From the NCBI RefSeq assembly GCF_003287895.1, contig NZ_CP030280.1:937501-1001500 (forward strand): DNA of 64,000 bases, read 5' to 3'. This stretch comes from Blautia argi (lineage in GTDB: Bacteria > Bacillota > Clostridia > Lachnospirales > Lachnospiraceae). The translations under genes and the position numbers were made by a program. The notes under the pieces are model-generated. The model saw only the letters and a list, made by a program, of their open reading frames with translations, was not told where the DNA came from and searched no databases. The number at the start of each line of letters is the position of its first letter. Position 1 is the stretch's first letter. This document shows positions 8,985 to 18,053 of this stretch, in pieces.

Positions 8985-10028
8985 ATGACAAAATTAAAGA
9001 AAAAACCATTGTTTAATCCAAACGGCGATACAGAAGTGCAGCAAAGGCGTATGATTGGAGGAAATACCACGAATCTGAATGATTTTAATCATATGCGTTA
9101 TACCTGGGTCAGCGACTGGTACCGACAGGCAATGAATAATTTCTGGATACCGGAGGAAATCAATCTTTCTCAGGACAAAAAGGATTACGAGAGGCTGACT
9201 CTAAAAGAAAGACAGGCATATGATAAAATTTTAAGTTTTCTGGTGTTTCTGGATTCCATACAGTCCGCAAACCTGCCCTGCATCAGTGAATATATTACAG
9301 CAAACGAGATAAATCTCTGTCTTTCCATACAGGCATTTCAAGAATGTGTCCACAGTCAGAGCTACAGCTACATGCTGGATAGTATCTGCAGTCCGGAAAA
9401 GAGAAATGAAATTTTGTATCAGTGGAAGTCTGATGAACATCTGCTGCAGCGGAACACCTTTATCGGAAGTTTATACAATGAGTTTCAGGAAAAACAGGAC
9501 TCCCTTACCCTTTTAAAGGTGATGACTGCAAATTATATTCTGGAAGGGATTTATTTTTACAGTGGATTTATGGTTTTTTATAACCTCAGCCGCAATGGAA
9601 AAATGCCGGGGTCTGCACAGGAAATCCGTTATATTAACCGGGACGAAAACACCCATTTGTGGCTGTTTCGGAACATGATTCTGGAACTGAAAAAAGAAGA
9701 ACCACAGCTTTTTACAGAGGAAAATATAAAACTTATAGAAGAAATGATAAAAGAAGGCGCCAGGCAGGAGATTGCATGGGGGCATTATGTTATTGGCGAT
9801 GGGATTTCAGGTCTTTCCAAGGACATGATAACCGCCTATGTGAAATATCTGGCAAATCTTCGCGCCACAGGAATCGGACTTCAGCCTGTTTATCCGGGGT
9901 ATGAAAAAGAACCGGAAAGTATGCGCTGGGTCAGCCGTTATTCCAATGCCAATATGGTAAAGACAGATTTCTTTGAGGCGAAAAGTACCGCCTATGCAAA
10001 AAGCACGGCGCTGATAGACGATTTATAA
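8985..10028 (+). CDS. nrdB: class I ribonucleoside-diphosphate reductase, beta (radical) subunit
   Basis: 347 aa from ATG 8985, preceded by GGAGA at 5 bases. A TTG 48 bases upstream (8937) is in frame but adds residues unlike the family start, so I prefer 8985. This ferritin-like subunit holds the dinuclear metal site and stable tyrosyl radical. All ligands can be seen: Asp90 (FLDS), Glu120 and His123 (QECVHSQSY), Glu187 (ILEGIY), Glu221 and His224 (RDENTH). Radical Tyr127 sits four residues after His123, as in E. coli NrdB. Assembly of this cofactor needs oxygen (or superoxide for Mn forms), which is notable in a presumed anaerobe. It is co-transcribed with the alpha subunit and a DUF362 gene. 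Confidence 0.95.
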   Translation: MTKLKKKPLFNPNGDTEVQQRRMIGGNTTNLNDFNHMRYTWVSDWYRQAMNNFWIPEEINLSQDKKDYERLTLKERQAYDKILSFLVFLDSIQSANLPCISEYITANEINLCLSIQAFQECVHSQSYSYMLDSICSPEKRNEILYQWKSDEHLLQRNTFIGSLYNEFQEKQDSLTLLKVMTANYILEGIYFYSGFMVFYNLSRNGKMPGSAQEIRYINRDENTHLWLFRNMILELKKEEPQLFTEENIKLIEEMIKEGARQEIAWGHYVIGDGISGLSKDMITAYVKYLANLRATGIGLQPVYPGYEKEPESMRWVSRYSNANMVKTDFFEAKSTAYAKSTALIDDL

Positions 10029-10058
10029 AACAGTGTAAATTAGGAAAAGGAAAAAGAA

Positions 10059-11162
10059 ATGAGAGAAAACGAAATTCTGGCGATTTATGGAACAAATTAC
10101 AAAGAAATGACAAAACAGCTTTTGGAAGAGGCCAATTTGTGGGGGGAGATTCCCCATAGGGAGTGTCGTATTGGAATCAAGCCCAATCTGGTAGCACCTA
10201 CAGAACCGTCCCAGGGGGCAACTACTCACCCGGAAATCGTGGCAGGGATTCTGGAATACCTGCAGGAACACGGCTTTGGGAATCTTGTGATGTTGGAAGG
10301 TTCCTGGGTGGGAGATAAAACAGAAGATGCAGCTCGTCTTTGCGGATACTACGATTTAGCGGAAAAATATCAGGTGGAATTTCTGGATTTGCAAAAAGAT
10401 GACTGGGAAGTCTTTGACTGTGCCGGGCTGGATCTGAAAGTCTGTGAGGAGGCGATAAGGCTGGATTTCCTTATTAATGTTCCGGTAATGAAGGGGCATT
10501 GCCAGACTAAAATCACCTGCGCCCTGAAAAATATGAAGGGACTTCTACCAAATGTAGAAAAGCGTCGTTTTCATGCCATGGGGCTGCATAAGCCCATCGC
10601 CCATTTAAGCGCAGGGATTCGTCAGGATTTTGTTGTGGTAGATAACATCTGCGGGGACTGGGACTTTGAAGATGGAGGAAATCCTGTGGTGTTGAATCGG
10701 ATTATGGCGGCTGCAGACCCGGTTTTGTGTGATGCCTATGTGTGTCATCTCATGGGATATGAAGTAGAACAAGTGCCTTATATTACCATGGCCGATGAAT
10801 TGGGCGTAGGACTTTCTGACTGGCATCTGGCAGAGTTTCGGGAATTGAACCAGCCTGTGCAGGGAGAGTATCACCCAAAAGAGCGAAAAGTGGTAGAACT
10901 GGCAGACGCGGTGGAGGAAGTAGAATCCTGCAGCGCCTGCTATGGATATTTGCTGCCTGCTCTGCAAAAACTGAAGGAGGAAGGGCTTCTTGAAAGGCTG
11001 GAGGAGAAAATCTGTATCGGACAGGGTTACAGAGGACAGGCCGGGGAACTGGGGATTGGAAATTGTACCAGAGGATTTCGGTGTTCGTTGGAGGGGTGTC
11101 CGCCTACGGAAGGGGCGGTGTATGAGTTTTTGAAGGGGTATATTATGAAAAACATTTTGTAA
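10059..11162 (+). CDS. DUF362 domain-containing protein
   Basis: 367 aa, 30 bases after nrdB and probably in the same operon. It matches the DUF362 pattern: GIKPNLVAP near the start, then EGSWVGD, INVPVMKGHCQTKIT, ALKNMKGLLP, and AAADPVLCDAYVCHLMGY. The C-terminal third has two cysteine groups, CSACYGYLLPAL and GNCTRGFRCSLEGCPPTE, which look able to bind metal or an Fe-S cluster. The biochemical role is not established. Some family members are fused to ferredoxin domains; this one is not. Position after nrdAB suggests, but does not prove, a link to redox or cofactor supply. Confidence 0.8.
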   Translation: MRENEILAIYGTNYKEMTKQLLEEANLWGEIPHRECRIGIKPNLVAPTEPSQGATTHPEIVAGILEYLQEHGFGNLVMLEGSWVGDKTEDAARLCGYYDLAEKYQVEFLDLQKDDWEVFDCAGLDLKVCEEAIRLDFLINVPVMKGHCQTKITCALKNMKGLLPNVEKRRFHAMGLHKPIAHLSAGIRQDFVVVDNICGDWDFEDGGNPVVLNRIMAAADPVLCDAYVCHLMGYEVEQVPYITMADELGVGLSDWHLAEFRELNQPVQGEYHPKERKVVELADAVEEVESCSACYGYLLPALQKLKEEGLLERLEEKICIGQGYRGQAGELGIGNCTRGFRCSLEGCPPTEGAVYEFLKGYIMKNIL

Positions 11163-11166
11163 TGGC

Positions 11167-11194
11167 TTGCTTTTATGAAAAAACAGGGTATAAT
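11167..11194 (+). promoter_or_regulatory. promoter of the polysaccharide locus
   Basis: TTGCTT (11167-11172), a 16-base spacer and a perfect TATAAT (11189-11194), leaving a leader of about 50 bases before the first gene. No clear promoter was seen between the following genes, whose gaps are mostly under 50 bases, so this may drive a very long transcript. Confidence 0.6.
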
Positions 11195-11250
11195 AAAGTT
11201 GACGTTAAATGCAGTTTAATAGAAAATTATAAAATTGGAGATTTTGATAG

Positions 11251-12453
11251 ATGAAAGTATTGTTTTCCCCTCCGGATATCACGGAAGAAGAAATTGCAGA
11301 AGTTATAGATACTCTGAAAAGCGGCTGGATTACAACCGGTCCGAAGACGAAAAAGTTTGAAAGCATAATTGCAGAGTATTGTCACACAAAAAGAGCAGCC
11401 TGCTTAAATTCAGCGACCGCAAGCTTGGAGATGAGCCTTCGTATTATGGAAATCGGTCCCGGAGATGAAGTAATCACTACAGCTTATACCTACACAGCGT
11501 CCTGTAGTGTGATTTGCCATGTGGGAGCTATCCCTGTGCTTGTGGATACGATTCCTGGTTCCTATGATATGGATCCGGAACAGGTGCGCGAAGCGGTCAC
11601 AGAGAGGACGAAGGCAATCATTGCTGTAGATTTGGCAGGTATTGTGTATCCGTATTATAAAGAACTGTTTCAGATAGCAGAAGAGAAGAAGGCTCTTTAT
11701 CACCCGGCAAATGAAAGACAGGAGGCATTGGGAAGAATTGCAGTTCTGGCAGATGCTGCCCATGCCTTTGGCGCCTCCAGGGAAGGGAAAATGGCGGGAG
11801 AAATTGCAGATTTTACCGGATTTTCTTTTCATGCAGTGAAGAATCTGACTACTGCAGAAGGTGGTGCAGCAGTTTGGAGAACGATTCCCGGGATTTCTGA
11901 TGACGAGATTTATCAGCAGTACATGGATTTATCTCTGCATGGGCAAAATAAAGATGCATTGGCAAAGACCAGACTGGGGAATTGGGAATACGATATTGTG
12001 GCGCCTTATTATAAGTGCAATATGACCGATATTATGGCTTCTTTGGGTTTGGCACAGTTTCGGCGTTATCCCCAGCTTTTACAGAGAAGAAAAGAAATTA
12101 TTGAGAAGTATAATGAAGGCCTAAAAGACCTGGACATAGAGGTTCTGGAACATTATGGTGAACACCATACTTCCAGCGGACATTTGTATCTGACACGTTT
12201 AAATGGAAGAAATCGTCAGGAATGTAATGAGGTAATCGCAAAAATGGCAGAAGTAGAAATTGCCACAAACGTGCATTACAAACCGTTACCTATGATGACA
12301 GCCTATAAGAATCTGGGATTTGACATCAAAGATTTTCCAAATGCGTACCATATGTTTGAAAATGAAATTACACTGCCGCTGTACACGCGTCTGACAGATG
12401 AGCAGATAGAATTTGTCATTTCGACCTTCAGAAAAATTGTAAAGGAACTGTAA
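11251..12453 (+). CDS. DegT/DnrJ/EryC1/StrS family sugar aminotransferase
   Basis: 400 aa, the normal length of this PLP-dependent family that transaminates nucleotide-linked keto-sugars. Visible are SGWITTGPKTKKFE near the start, AACLNSATASLEM, TAYTYTASCSVICHVGAIP, the PLP-binding DAAHAFGAS, and the Schiff-base lysine in FHAVKNLTTAEGG. The C-terminal VHYKPLPMM is also typical. Three bases separate it from a PglC-like phosphoglycosyl transferase, and that pairing is common in loci whose first sugar is an amino-dideoxy sugar such as UDP-4-amino-4,6-dideoxy-GlcNAc (PglE-type). The matching 4,6-dehydratase and acetyltransferase are not in this window, so the exact product is inference. Confidence 0.88.
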   Translation: MKVLFSPPDITEEEIAEVIDTLKSGWITTGPKTKKFESIIAEYCHTKRAACLNSATASLEMSLRIMEIGPGDEVITTAYTYTASCSVICHVGAIPVLVDTIPGSYDMDPEQVREAVTERTKAIIAVDLAGIVYPYYKELFQIAEEKKALYHPANERQEALGRIAVLADAAHAFGASREGKMAGEIADFTGFSFHAVKNLTTAEGGAAVWRTIPGISDDEIYQQYMDLSLHGQNKDALAKTRLGNWEYDIVAPYYKCNMTDIMASLGLAQFRRYPQLLQRRKEIIEKYNEGLKDLDIEVLEHYGEHHTSSGHLYLTRLNGRNRQECNEVIAKMAEVEIATNVHYKPLPMMTAYKNLGFDIKDFPNAYHMFENEITLPLYTRLTDEQIEFVISTFRKIVKEL

Positions 12454-12456
12454 GCC

Positions 12457-13155
12457 ATGTTAAAAAATTGGGACAGTCTTCCGAAGAAAATGCAACAGGA
12501 AGAAGTAAAAAAATATTATACAGAACTTTCCAAAAAACGTGGGGCTCTTGGTGCCAAACGTTTTTTGGACGTGGTTCTGGCGGCTTGTATGACCGTTCTT
12601 TTGTCACCGGTAATGCTGATACTGGCAGTATGCATTAAACTGGATAGCAAAGGACCGGTTTTTTATCGTCAGGAGAGAATTACACAGTACGGGAAAACTT
12701 ATCGGATTTTTAAATTCCGTACCATGGTAACAGATGCAGATAAAAAAGGTCCTTTGGTGACAACGGGACAGGATTCCAGAATCACAAAAATGGGAAGTAA
12801 ACTGCGAAAGTGTCGTTTAGACGAGCTGCCGCAGCTGTTTAATGTACTGACCGGAGATATGAGCTTTGTAGGGACAAGACCGGAAGTAAAGAAATATGTG
12901 GATTGTTATACACCGGAAATGATGGCTACCTTGCTTCTTCCGGCAGGAATCACTTCCAGAACCAGTATTGTTTACAAAGACGAAGACGAAATTTTGGATA
13001 AATACAGCCGGAGTACAGGGAAGACTACAGATGAGATTTATGTGGAATATATTCTTCCGGAGAAAATGAAATACAATTTAAAGTATTTGAAATCTTTTGG
13101 CGTTTTGGAAGACTTTAAGGTTATGATAGATACGGTACTGGCAGTAATAAAATAG
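12457..13155 (+). CDS. small monotopic phosphoglycosyl transferase (bacterial sugar transferase, PglC-like)
   Basis: 232 aa. One hydrophobic segment (residues about 30-50, FLDVVLAACMTVLLSPVML) enters the membrane and is followed by the conserved core: SKGPVFYRQERI, FKFRTM, a basic stretch, RLDELPQLFNVLTGDMSFVGTRPE. This is the small form without the WbaP N-terminal membrane domain. It should transfer a sugar-1-phosphate from a UDP-sugar to undecaprenyl phosphate, the first membrane step of a repeat unit. Its immediate neighbour is the sugar aminotransferase, which suggests an amino sugar as substrate. The tail after the core (about 50 residues, EILDKYSRSTGK...) resembles the extended EPS/LPS sugar transferases. 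Confidence 0.92.
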   Translation: MLKNWDSLPKKMQQEEVKKYYTELSKKRGALGAKRFLDVVLAACMTVLLSPVMLILAVCIKLDSKGPVFYRQERITQYGKTYRIFKFRTMVTDADKKGPLVTTGQDSRITKMGSKLRKCRLDELPQLFNVLTGDMSFVGTRPEVKKYVDCYTPEMMATLLLPAGITSRTSIVYKDEDEILDKYSRSTGKTTDEIYVEYILPEKMKYNLKYLKSFGVLEDFKVMIDTVLAVIK

Positions 13156-13168
13156 ACAGGAGATGACT

Positions 13169-14392
13169 ATGAAAAAGATAGCGGTAATTTCTATGGGCGT
13201 AAAACTGGATAATGAAAAAGGTTACAGCCGTTTTCGGTATATCGGAGATTTTCTTTCTGATGCAGGATATCAGGTGGATTTGATTACAACTACTTTTCAG
13301 CATTGGGAAAAAGCCCAGAGAAAGCTTGATGAAATAAAAAAAGAGGATTATAAATTTAATTTGAAATTTATCTATGAGCCGGGATATAAGAAAAATATTG
13401 ATTTGCGAAGAATCCACAGTCACCGGATTGCAGCAAAGAATCTGACAAAGCTGCTGGAACAAGAAGGGGACTATGATTTGATTTACTGTGAGATTCCTCC
13501 AAATGATGTAGCGCTGGCAGCGGCAGAATATGCGAAGAAAAAGGGGATTCCTTTTGTACCGGACGTAAACGATTTGTGGCCTGAAGCCATGCACATGGTA
13601 CTGGATATTCCGGTTATAAGCAATATTCTCTTTTATCCCCTGCAAAGAGATGCAGAAAAGGTCTATTCTCTGGTTTCCGGTATTATCGGAACTTCTGATG
13701 AGTACAGGGACAGACCGCTGAAAAACCAGATGCTGCATGTACCGAAGAAAACGGTTTATGTGGGAAATGAGATTACAGAGTTTGATGCCGGTGTAAAAGA
13801 ATACAGCTCTGAGATAGAAAAGAAAGAGGGAGAATTCTGGATTTCTTATGCGGGAACCATTGGAACAAGCTATGATATCAAAACCATGGTGCTGGCAGGA
13901 AAAGAGCTTTTAAATCGGGGAAAAGACCAGATGAAAATAAAAATTCTGGGAGGAGGTCCTTTAAAAGAAGAACTGGAAACTCTGGCAAAAGAACAGGATT
14001 GTACAAATGTAGAGTTTGTGGGCTATGCTCCTTATCCGAAAATGGCGGCTTATCTGGCAAAATCAGATATTCTGGTAAACTCTTTTGTGAAAAAAGCGCC
14101 CCAGAGCATTGTTACGAAAATCGGAGATTATCTGGCAGCCGGCAGACCTATGATTAATACCTGTATGAGCCCTGAATTCAGAGAAAAGGTAGAGAAGGAT
14201 GGCTTTGGCATTAATATTATGCCGGAAGATGTGACAATTCTGGCAGATGCCATCGAAAAGTTGTATGAGGACAATGCTGGCAGAGAAGAGATGGGAAGAA
14301 AAGCAAGAAAAATCGCAGAAGAGCAATTTGACCGTCCTGAGTCTTATAAGAAAATCATTGAACTGATTGAGGAGTTGACAGGAGATGAATAA
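13169..14392 (+). CDS. glycosyltransferase, GT4-like (GT-B fold)
   Basis: 407 aa. Start chosen at ATG 13169: AGGAG (13158-13162) ends 6 bases before it but directly abuts the alternative ATG at 13163. The C-terminal half has the GT4 donor-site pattern: ISYAGTIGTSYDIKTM, KILGGGPLKEEL, NVEFVGYAPY, then LAAGRPMINTC and EFREKVEKDGFGI. The N-terminal domain has PDVNDLWPEAM, seen in WbuB/WsaF-like members. It probably adds a sugar to the undecaprenyl-linked intermediate on the inner membrane face. It overlaps the next gene by 8 bases, indicating translational coupling. Donor and acceptor cannot be read from sequence. Confidence 0.85.
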   Translation: MKKIAVISMGVKLDNEKGYSRFRYIGDFLSDAGYQVDLITTTFQHWEKAQRKLDEIKKEDYKFNLKFIYEPGYKKNIDLRRIHSHRIAAKNLTKLLEQEGDYDLIYCEIPPNDVALAAAEYAKKKGIPFVPDVNDLWPEAMHMVLDIPVISNILFYPLQRDAEKVYSLVSGIIGTSDEYRDRPLKNQMLHVPKKTVYVGNEITEFDAGVKEYSSEIEKKEGEFWISYAGTIGTSYDIKTMVLAGKELLNRGKDQMKIKILGGGPLKEELETLAKEQDCTNVEFVGYAPYPKMAAYLAKSDILVNSFVKKAPQSIVTKIGDYLAAGRPMINTCMSPEFREKVEKDGFGINIMPEDVTILADAIEKLYEDNAGREEMGRKARKIAEEQFDRPESYKKIIELIEELTGDE

Positions 14393-15455
14393 ACCATTTT
14401 TCAGTGTGGTTATGCCAGCCTATGGAGTAGAAAAATATCTGGAAAAGGCAGTAAAAAGTATAGAAGCACAGACCTTTTCTGACTGGGAACTTTTGATTGT
14501 AGAAGACGGTTCTCCTGATAGAACGGGAGAACTGGCAGAAGAACTGGCAAAAGAAAATGACAGAATCCGTGTGTTTCATCATGAGAAAAACAGGGGATTA
14601 AGCCCTGCCAGAAATACTGGAATGAGCCATGCAAAGGGGCAGTATATCTGGTTTATGGATCCGGACGACTGGGTAGAAGCTGATGTGTTGCAAAAGGTTT
14701 ATGATGCCTTGTGGGAAAATCCGGCAGAACTGACAATCATAGGGCATACAGAGGAATATTATGATCGTGATGGAAAGCTGAGCTATACTCACGAAATTTG
14801 TCCGAAAAGACAGTACCTGTCCGGTCAGCAGAAAATGAGGGAACAGGTTATCCGTCTGGAACAGGAAACTATTTACGGATATGCCTGGAATAAGTTTTAC
14901 AGTCTGGAACATATACGAAGAGAAGGCTTACAGTATGAAACCGTTCGTCTGATTGAGGATATTGTATTTAATATTCAGTTCTGCAATGATATAAAATCCA
15001 TGAATGTTCTGGATATTGTACCTTATCACTATGCAAAGCGTATGGAAGGCAGTCTGACTACCAAATTTGTACCGGATTATTATCCTCTTCACAGAAGAAG
15101 AATTGCCATGCTCTATGAGCAGCAGCAGCTTTGGCACACCGATACAGAGGAAACCTGTGCGATTCTGGGAAGTCTTTATGGCAGATATATTTTGTCAGCT
15201 CTGGAGAGGAACTGTGACAAGAGAGCAGAAATGAACCACAGGGACAGAAAGGCATTTTGCAAAACTGTTTTTGCGGACAGGCTTTTTGTAAAACTGATGC
15301 CCAAGGCAAGAGCAAGAGATAGCAAAGCGTTGAAGTTTGCACTCTTTTGCATGAAGCGAAAATCCGTATTTTTATGCACCACCCTTGCAAGAGCAGTACA
15401 TATCATAAGAAGCGGACTTCCCATGGTCTATTCTAAGGTAAAGTCTAACAGATAA
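14385..15455 (+). CDS. glycosyltransferase family 2
   Basis: 356 aa. The N-terminal GT-A domain shows FSVVMPAYGVEKYLEKAV, LLIVEDGSPDRTGE, NRGLSPARNTGM and the metal-binding DPDD in WFMDPDDWVEAD. A C-terminal region of about 120 residues is basic and unassigned (KLMPKARARDSKALK and onwards) with no clear membrane span. It is a cytoplasmic or membrane-associated enzyme adding one sugar of the repeat unit. Its start overlaps the preceding GT4 gene, and UDP-galactopyranose mutase follows after 47 bases. Confidence 0.88.
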   Translation: MNKPFFSVVMPAYGVEKYLEKAVKSIEAQTFSDWELLIVEDGSPDRTGELAEELAKENDRIRVFHHEKNRGLSPARNTGMSHAKGQYIWFMDPDDWVEADVLQKVYDALWENPAELTIIGHTEEYYDRDGKLSYTHEICPKRQYLSGQQKMREQVIRLEQETIYGYAWNKFYSLEHIRREGLQYETVRLIEDIVFNIQFCNDIKSMNVLDIVPYHYAKRMEGSLTTKFVPDYYPLHRRRIAMLYEQQQLWHTDTEETCAILGSLYGRYILSALERNCDKRAEMNHRDRKAFCKTVFADRLFVKLMPKARARDSKALKFALFCMKRKSVFLCTTLARAVHIIRSGLPMVYSKVKSNR

Positions 15456-15502
15456 ATTCAGAAAAGAAATTCAGTTATAGAACAATAGAAGGGGAAAGAT
15501 TT

Positions 15503-16600
15503 ATGAGAAAATATGATTATATTTTAGTAGGAAGCGGATTGTTTTCAGGCGTATTTGCATATCATGCCATGAAAGCAGGCAAAAAATGTCTGGTAGTAGA
15601 AAAGAGAGATACCATTGGAGGAAATCTCTATTGTGAAGATATGGAAGATATTCATGTTCATAAATACGGCGCGCATATTTTTCATACCAGTAATAAAAAA
15701 GTATGGCAATTTGTCAATTCGTTGGTGGAGTTTAACCGCTATACCAATTCTCCGGTGGCAAATTTTCACGGGGAAATGTATAATATGCCCTTTAATATGA
15801 ATACCTTCAGCAAAATGTGGAATATCAGCACACCGGAGGAAGCGAAAGCGATTATTGAAAAACAGAAAGCCAGTGTAAAGGGAGAGCCAAAAAATCTGGA
15901 GGAACAGGCCATCAGTCTGGTAGGCGAGGATATTTACAAAAAACTTATCAAAGGATATACAGAAAAACAGTGGGGAAGAGATTGTAAAGATTTACCGTCT
16001 TTCATTATTAAAAGACTTCCTGTAAGATATACCTATGACAACAATTATTTTAATGATTTATACCAGGGGATTCCTATCGGCGGCTACAATGTGCTGATTG
16101 ACAAGCTGTTTGCGGGCTGTGATATGGAAACAGGTGTGGATTATAATGAAAACAGAGAAAAGTATAACGCTCTGGGGGAAAAAGTCTTATACACAGGAAC
16201 CATTGACTCCTATTATGATTACTGCTTTGGAAAGCTGGAATACAGAAGTCTGAAATTTGAAACCGAAACTCTGGATAAAGAGAATTATCAGGGAGTGGCT
16301 GTGGTAAATTATACGGACAGGGAAACACCTTATACCAGAATTATTGAACATAAGCATTTTGAATTCGGCACACAGCCGAAGACTGTCATTACAAGGGAGT
16401 ATCCGGCAGACTGGCAGGAGGGTATGGAACCTTACTATCCCATTAACGATGAGAAGAACCAGAGTCTGTATCAGAAATACAAAGAACTGGCGGAGAAAGA
16501 AACAAAGGTTCTGTTTGGAGGAAGACTGGCAGAATATAAATACTATGATATGGACAAGGTAATTGAGTCTGCATTTAAACTGGTGGAAAAAGAATTATAA
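15503..16600 (+). CDS. glf: UDP-galactopyranose mutase
   Basis: 365 aa FAD flavoenzyme that converts UDP-galactopyranose to UDP-galactofuranose. Seen directly: the Rossmann FAD motif near the start (ILVGSGLFSGVFA), EKRDTIGGNLYCED, KYGAHIFHTSNKKVW, NSPVANFHGEMYNMPFNM, GYTEKQWGRD and SLKFETE near the C-terminal third. Length is normal for bacterial Glf. AGAAGGGGAAAG precedes the ATG. It implies galactofuranose in the polymer. A probable galactofuranosyltransferase lies 13 kb downstream (29685), which suggests blocks A and B contribute to one product or share a precursor. Confidence 0.96.
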   Translation: MRKYDYILVGSGLFSGVFAYHAMKAGKKCLVVEKRDTIGGNLYCEDMEDIHVHKYGAHIFHTSNKKVWQFVNSLVEFNRYTNSPVANFHGEMYNMPFNMNTFSKMWNISTPEEAKAIIEKQKASVKGEPKNLEEQAISLVGEDIYKKLIKGYTEKQWGRDCKDLPSFIIKRLPVRYTYDNNYFNDLYQGIPIGGYNVLIDKLFAGCDMETGVDYNENREKYNALGEKVLYTGTIDSYYDYCFGKLEYRSLKFETETLDKENYQGVAVVNYTDRETPYTRIIEHKHFEFGTQPKTVITREYPADWQEGMEPYYPINDEKNQSLYQKYKELAEKETKVLFGGRLAEYKYYDMDKVIESAFKLVEKEL

Positions 16601-16623
16601 GAAGAAAAGACAAGGGGATTATA

Positions 16624-18051
16624 ATGAAGTTTGTGAAAAAGGAGTATATTCGATATCTGGAATGGGCATTTAAGCTGAGCTATCTGCTTTTGGGACTCGT
16701 GACATTTAACTCCTTTCTGTATGATTCTCCAGTGCAGCCGTTTTTGGTAAAAGCGTGTTTGGTATTGGGTGTACTGACTCTGTTGGGAAGAATCATTTAC
16801 TGGAAGGATTATATAAAAACGCCGTATTTAGCAGTGTTATCTCTGTTTTGTGTAAGTTTCTTTGTCACTATTCTGGCAAATAGGGAATATGGACAGGTAA
16901 GTGGGGATATTAAGTGGCTGATATGGACAGGAATTCTGTTTTTTCTTTTATATATGTGTGATACAAAAAGAAACACAGAAGCATATAAAAAAGAGTTTAT
17001 TCTTTTTTCTCATATATTAATTGTATGGAATGCAATTTCTTCAGCAGCGAGTTTATTCCTTATGAGTCAGTTGTACCATGAAAAGTGGTTTACTGCTTCA
17101 GGAGAATTGATGCTGGCCGGCTTCCAATGGGGAAGGCTGTGGGGAGTGTATACAGACCCCAATTACGGAAGCGTATTTAGTGTGGTAGTTATTTTATTGT
17201 GTGTGTTTTACATTAGAAGATATAAAACCTGGAAAAAGATTCCGTACGCAGGAGTTGTTGTCTTAAGCTATCTGTATATTGTATTCAGCGATTCAAGAAC
17301 AGCAGAAGTGGCAATGATTATATCTGCGGTTTTCTGGATTCTTTTGAATACTGTTTACAAGAAGAAAGCTGTGAAAGAATTCCTGGTAAGAATGATAATT
17401 GCAGTGTTTTTTTCCGTTGTCTTTCTTGCAGGAACCTCTGGTATTAAAAAAGAATATAATACGGAAATACAGCGACAGATTAATGAAATAGAAGCGAAAA
17501 AGAACACCGTCCAAAATGGAGTTCAGAATCATGCTGACAAAAATAAGACAAACGGTAAAAAACAACAGCAGGTTGGCCGGGCGCAGGATCTGGAAAAAGA
17601 TGTTACGAATGGACGTATTGCTTTGTGGGAAAGTGGAGTGGAGGTCTGGAAAACCAGTCCAGTGTTAGGTGTTGGTTACAATTCCTTTATTCCATATGTT
17701 TTGAAAAATTTGCCGGAAACATATGCGGTTCATAATTCTCAGGGAACGAATTACGTCAGTCTGCATAATGAATTTATCAATATTCTGGCGTATCAGGGGA
17801 TTTTAGGAATTGGAGTTTTCCTGATATTTATCCTATTGCTGTTCCTGCTGTGGGCAAAAGTAATAAGAAAAATAGAAGAAAAAGATCGGGATTACATAGC
17901 AGTTTTAAGCGCATGTGTGTTAGCCATTGGTGTATCCATGGTGTTTTTATTAGAAGGATTATACACAAATTCTCCGGGGACTTTTATTTTATGGAGTTTT
18001 GCCGGATATATTGCACATTATTGCAGAAAGACAGGAAAGGCGGAGCCATAG
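16624..18051 (+). CDS. O-antigen ligase/polymerase family membrane protein (Wzy-like)
   Basis: 475 aa with about 10-12 membrane segments and a large hydrophilic loop around residues 275-360. The loop contains NGRIALWESGVEVWKTSPVLGVGYNSF and HNEFINILAYQGILG, the pattern of the Wzy_C/O-antigen ligase family. In a Wzx/Wzy locus this polymerises repeat units outside the membrane. The loop also has an odd Lys/Asn/Gln-rich insert near residues 285-325. Only 2 bases separate it from the next glycosyltransferase. A second candidate polymerase lies at 30746. Confidence 0.85.
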   Translation: MKFVKKEYIRYLEWAFKLSYLLLGLVTFNSFLYDSPVQPFLVKACLVLGVLTLLGRIIYWKDYIKTPYLAVLSLFCVSFFVTILANREYGQVSGDIKWLIWTGILFFLLYMCDTKRNTEAYKKEFILFSHILIVWNAISSAASLFLMSQLYHEKWFTASGELMLAGFQWGRLWGVYTDPNYGSVFSVVVILLCVFYIRRYKTWKKIPYAGVVVLSYLYIVFSDSRTAEVAMIISAVFWILLNTVYKKKAVKEFLVRMIIAVFFSVVFLAGTSGIKKEYNTEIQRQINEIEAKKNTVQNGVQNHADKNKTNGKKQQQVGRAQDLEKDVTNGRIALWESGVEVWKTSPVLGVGYNSFIPYVLKNLPETYAVHNSQGTNYVSLHNEFINILAYQGILGIGVFLIFILLLFLLWAKVIRKIEEKDRDYIAVLSACVLAIGVSMVFLLEGLYTNSPGTFILWSFAGYIAHYCRKTGKAEP

Positions 18052-18053
18052 AG

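Noticed and set aside
17850..18053. N-terminal extension of the GT4 gene that starts at 18054
   Set aside because: It overlaps the polymerase coding region and lacks protein-like character; the glycine-loop start lies at 18054.
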